Source: Verrucomicrobiota bacterium
GTDB taxonomy: Bacteria; Verrucomicrobiota; Verrucomicrobiia; Verrucomicrobiales; Verrucomicrobiaceae
DNA: 8,264 nt
Reading direction: 5' to 3'
Assembly (NCBI GenBank): GCA_023429545.1
Contig: JAEYUU010000356.1
Span: 1-8,264 of the forward strand
Both the position numbers and the translations under genes were made by a program. This document shows positions 6,635 through 8,264 of this stretch, piece after piece. The notes under the pieces were generated by a model. It was not told the origin of the DNA, made no database searches, and worked only from the letters and a program-made list of their open reading frames with translations. Numbering within the stretch: the stretch's first letter is position 1; each line of letters starts with the position of its first letter.

Positions 6635-7717
6635 CTAGGCGGCATTCAGCGATGGATAGTCCGTGTATCCGTGAGCATCGTGCGTGTAGAATGTTGCCGT
6701 GTCCGGAGGTGCCAGTTCTTTCCCATGGCGCAGGCGTTCCGCGAGATCGGGATTGCTCACGTACTGGTGTCCAAAAGCCACCGCGTCCAGCTTGCCCGCG
6801 CTGATCGCTGAATCAGCCTCTTCACGGGTGTATCCCATGTTGGTGATGAGCACGCCGTTGAATGCTTCGCGTGCCACCGCGACGATGTCCGTGTCTGACT
6901 TCTGGACCCCGAAGAGGTCCGACCGCATGAGATGGAGGTAGCCGATGCCACGCTCACTCAGAGCCGCGGACACATGGCGGGTAAGCCCCACCGGATCACT
7001 GTCGATCATAGCGTTGTAGCTGTTGAGCGGCGAAATGCGAACTCCCACCTGCTTTTTGTCCCACACTGTGCAGACAGCATCCGTCACCTCCAGCAGCAGA
7101 CGAGCCCTGTTTTCGATCGGGCCGCCATAGGGACCCGACCTCTTGTTCGTCCCATCACGCAGGAACTCATCGAGAAGATATCCATTGGCGCCGTGGAGCT
7201 CCACACCGTCAAATCCCGCCGCCCTGGCATTCTCCGCGGCCTTGCGAAAGCTCTCGACGATGCCTGGCAGCTCGTCATCGCGCAGTTCGCGCGGCACGAC
7301 ATATGGCTTAGGGCCCTCCGGAGTGTGAGTCTCGTCGCCAGTGATTGCAAGGGCACTCGGGGCCACCGGCTGCGCCCCATGATTGAAGTACGGATGGCAT
7401 GCGCGGCCCCCGTGCCACAGCTGGAGCCAGATGAGTCCGCCCCTGGCATGCACCGCATCCGTGACCTTCTTCCATGCCGCCACCTGGGCAGGAGAGTAGA
7501 TGCCCGGCTCCCGCCCGTTGAACGCAGAGTTGCCCTCCATCACCATGGTGGCCTCCGCCACGATCAATCCGGCGCTCGCACGCTGGGCATAATACTCCAC
7601 CATGATCTCTGTGGGCACGTGATCCGCATCCGCCCTGCAGCGGGTGAGCGGAGCCATCACGACGCGATTGGCAAGGGTAAGTGGGCCGATTGAGAGTGGG
7701 GAGAACAGTGCTGACAT
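6635..7717 (-). CDS. Old Yellow Enzyme family FMN-dependent alkene reductase (NemA-like)
   Basis: A 360-residue cytosolic TIM-barrel flavoprotein that uses NAD(P)H to reduce activated C=C bonds in enals, enones, maleimides or nitro compounds. Visible family residues: the FMN loop APLTR (22-26); QLWHGGRA (99-106) with the active-site Trp101; the substrate-binding pair His175/Asn178 in ELHGANGYLLDEFL; Tyr180 as probable proton donor; Arg204 in ENRARLLLE; Arg227 in GVRISP; and the phosphate-binding GYTREEAD to FGHQYVSNPDL end. An upstream ATG at 7921 would add 68 Arg- and Cys-rich residues unlike the family, so MSALFSPLSIGPL at 7717 is chosen. It is transcribed leftward, divergent from the gene at 7964. 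Members are often induced by electrophiles through TetR-type repressors such as NemR; a NemR-like TetR lies 3 kb away, but no copy of its operator was found here. The physiological substrate is not predictable. Confidence 0.95.
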   Translation of the reverse strand: MSALFSPLSIGPLTLANRVVMAPLTRCRADADHVPTEIMVEYYAQRASAGLIVAEATMVMEGNSAFNGREPGIYSPAQVAAWKKVTDAVHARGGLIWLQLWHGGRACHPYFNHGAQPVAPSALAITGDETHTPEGPKPYVVPRELRDDELPGIVESFRKAAENARAAGFDGVELHGANGYLLDEFLRDGTNKRSGPYGGPIENRARLLLEVTDAVCTVWDKKQVGVRISPLNSYNAMIDSDPVGLTRHVSAALSERGIGYLHLMRSDLFGVQKSDTDIVAVAREAFNGVLITNMGYTREEADSAISAGKLDAVAFGHQYVSNPDLAERLRHGKELAPPDTATFYTHDAHGYTDYPSLNAA

Positions 7718-7735
7718 GGGATGGGATGGGATGAG
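7716..7735. repeat. short ATGGG pentanucleotide tandem repeat at the reductase start
   Basis: Three perfect ATGGG units (7716-7730) and an imperfect fourth, ATGAG (7731-7735), overlap the start codon of the minus-strand reductase, giving CCCAT units directly before its ATG. No Shine-Dalgarno sequence is visible in front of this start. Confidence 0.6.
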
Positions 7736-7804
7736 AACAGATGGCCGGGGAGTCGCTGAACCCGCGAAGAGGCCCAACGCCAGCTGATGGAAACTGCTAC
7801 GCGC

Positions 7805-7824
7805 GCGTCTGCAAAACCAGACGC
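7805..7824. repeat. perfect 7-bp inverted repeat in the divergent spacer
   Basis: GCGTCTG (7805-7811) and CAGACGC (7818-7824) are perfect inverted copies around CAAAAC. The site lies about 90 bases upstream of the reductase start and 140 bases upstream of the gene at 7964. It may be an operator or RNA hairpin; no T-tract follows on either strand, so a terminator is unlikely. Confidence 0.55.
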
Positions 7825-7875
7825 AGGGAACAACGCAGAAGAAGACACGAGTTTCCCCAAAACCAGACCGCAGGG
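7813..7875. repeat. imperfect direct repeat pair AAAACCAGAC(C)GCAGGG
   Basis: AAAACCAGACGCAGGG at 7813-7828 recurs at 7859-7875 with a single inserted C, 46 bases away. The first copy overlaps the right arm of the neighbouring inverted repeat. Two nearly identical copies between divergent genes may be binding sites for one regulator or a small duplication. Confidence 0.5.
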
Positions 7876-7883
7876 GGCATTGC

Positions 7884-7908
7884 AACCGTATCTGTCTGGG
7901 GCACGGTT
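7884..7908. repeat. 6-bp inverted repeat AACCGT-N13-ACGGTT
   Basis: The arms 7884-7889 and 7903-7908 are perfect inverted copies around a 13-base spacer, located 55 bases before the start at 7964. This is short enough to arise by chance. No clear promoter hexamers were identified around it for the gene at 7964. Confidence 0.3.
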
Positions 7909-7963
7909 CAGCATTGGGCATTGATCGACGTCACAATGGCGTGCATCCGCACATGAGTTTCCG

Positions 7964-8264
7964 ATGAAAGGCATCTTTTCCGCTCTTCCCGCAATCCTGG
8001 CGTTCGTGGCGACCGCCGCATTCGCCGCCGTACTTCCTGATCCCCTGCCCAAGGCGCCGGAGCCGGTGGATGCCATTCTCCGACTGCAGATCTTCCTGGA
8101 TGGAAAACTCTTTGGCCCGGGAAAACTGGATGGCCGCCCGGGGGAATTCACGAGCAAGGCGCTGAACCGCTACCAGCGGGCGCAGGGCCTTCCTGAAACT
8201 CCTTTGGAAGCCCACACGCTGGATCTGTCGGGCGTTTCTCAGCTCTACACGACCTATACCATTC
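7964..8264 (+). CDS. secreted peptidoglycan-binding-like protein, probably an L,D-transpeptidase (3' end outside window)
   Basis: The frame is open from ATG 7964 to the window edge, giving 100 visible residues. Residues 1-21 form a signal peptide with a long hydrophobic core (LPAILAFVATAAFA) and an A-x-A type cleavage site. Residues about 34-78 resemble a peptidoglycan-binding (PGBD-like) module: DAILRLQIFLDG, then GPGKLDGRPGEFTSKALNRYQRAQGLP. The pattern D-G-R-P-G-x-x-T-x-x-A-L-x-x-Y-Q is characteristic of that fold. In Verrucomicrobiota this kind of N-terminus usually precedes an L,D-transpeptidase (YkuD) catalytic domain, which crosslinks peptidoglycan stem peptides. That domain lies beyond the window, so the enzyme call is inference. 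ATG 7964 is preferred because a signal peptide follows it directly. Minus-strand ORFs overlapping here are shadows. Confidence 0.75.
   Translation, partial: MKGIFSALPAILAFVATAAFAAVLPDPLPKAPEPVDAILRLQIFLDGKLFGPGKLDGRPGEFTSKALNRYQRAQGLPETPLEAHTLDLSGVSQLYTTYTI

Noticed and set aside
6932..7693. A 253-codon plus-strand ORF opposite the Old Yellow Enzyme gene
   Set aside because: It is a shadow of a clear flavoenzyme gene; its translation is rich in Arg and His with no recognisable domain.
7718..7921. N-terminal extension of the Old Yellow Enzyme to an ATG at 7921
   Set aside because: The extra 68 residues are Arg- and Cys-rich, unlike the family, and the segment holds the repeat-dense spacer; the family N-terminus begins at MSALFSPLSIGPL.
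1..8264. A defence system, CRISPR array, prophage or biosynthetic cluster
   Set aside because: No nuclease, helicase, integrase, transposase, repeat-spacer array or assembly-line enzyme was seen; the only multi-part system supported is the TetR-methyltransferase circuit.

Overview
The window looks like a piece of a high-GC chromosome from the Verrucomicrobiota, probably near Verrucomicrobium, Prosthecobacter or Roseimicrobium. This is inferred from gene content and style. A secreted serine hydrolase carries an N-terminal SHD1 domain, which is typical of Planctomycetes and Verrucomicrobia. A partial cell-wall protein has the peptidoglycan-binding-like start seen on verrucomicrobial L,D-transpeptidases. 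Start codons lack clear Shine-Dalgarno sequences, and two genes carry a -10-like box six bases before ATG. No rRNA, tRNA, CRISPR array, insertion sequence or phage gene was seen.

Layout, left to right. Positions 1-867 (+) hold the C-terminal part of a right-handed beta-helix protein. Positions 1033-2934 (+) encode a secreted CocE/NonD-type alpha/beta hydrolase with a complete Ser-Asp-His triad. Positions 3028-3630 (+) encode a TetR-family repressor. Positions 3723-4838 (+) encode a SAM-dependent methyltransferase with an N-terminal winged-helix domain, followed by a good intrinsic terminator. Positions 4961-6316 (+) encode an SHD1 plus class C beta-lactamase-like serine hydrolase. Positions 6322-6465 (-) appear to hold the decayed C-terminal end of a lost gene. 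Positions 6635-7717 (-) encode an Old Yellow Enzyme family flavin reductase. A 246-base divergent spacer with several small repeats separates it from a secreted protein that starts at 7964 (+) and runs off the window, probably an L,D-transpeptidase.

The most interesting part is a small regulatory circuit. Two dyad-symmetric sites, one overlapping the probable tetR promoter (2992-3017) and one upstream of the methyltransferase (3651-3668), align on the same dyad centre with 13 of 18 identical bases. This suggests that the TetR protein controls itself and the methyltransferase. The repressor has a cysteine (Cys102) in the context of the redox-sensing Cys106 of E. coli NemR, and its operator partly resembles the NemR box. 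NemR controls an Old Yellow Enzyme in E. coli, and one lies 3 kb downstream here, although no matching operator was found in front of it. The link to electrophile stress is therefore a hypothesis. The remaining genes look like ordinary secreted hydrolases and cell-wall proteins, with no evident shared pathway.
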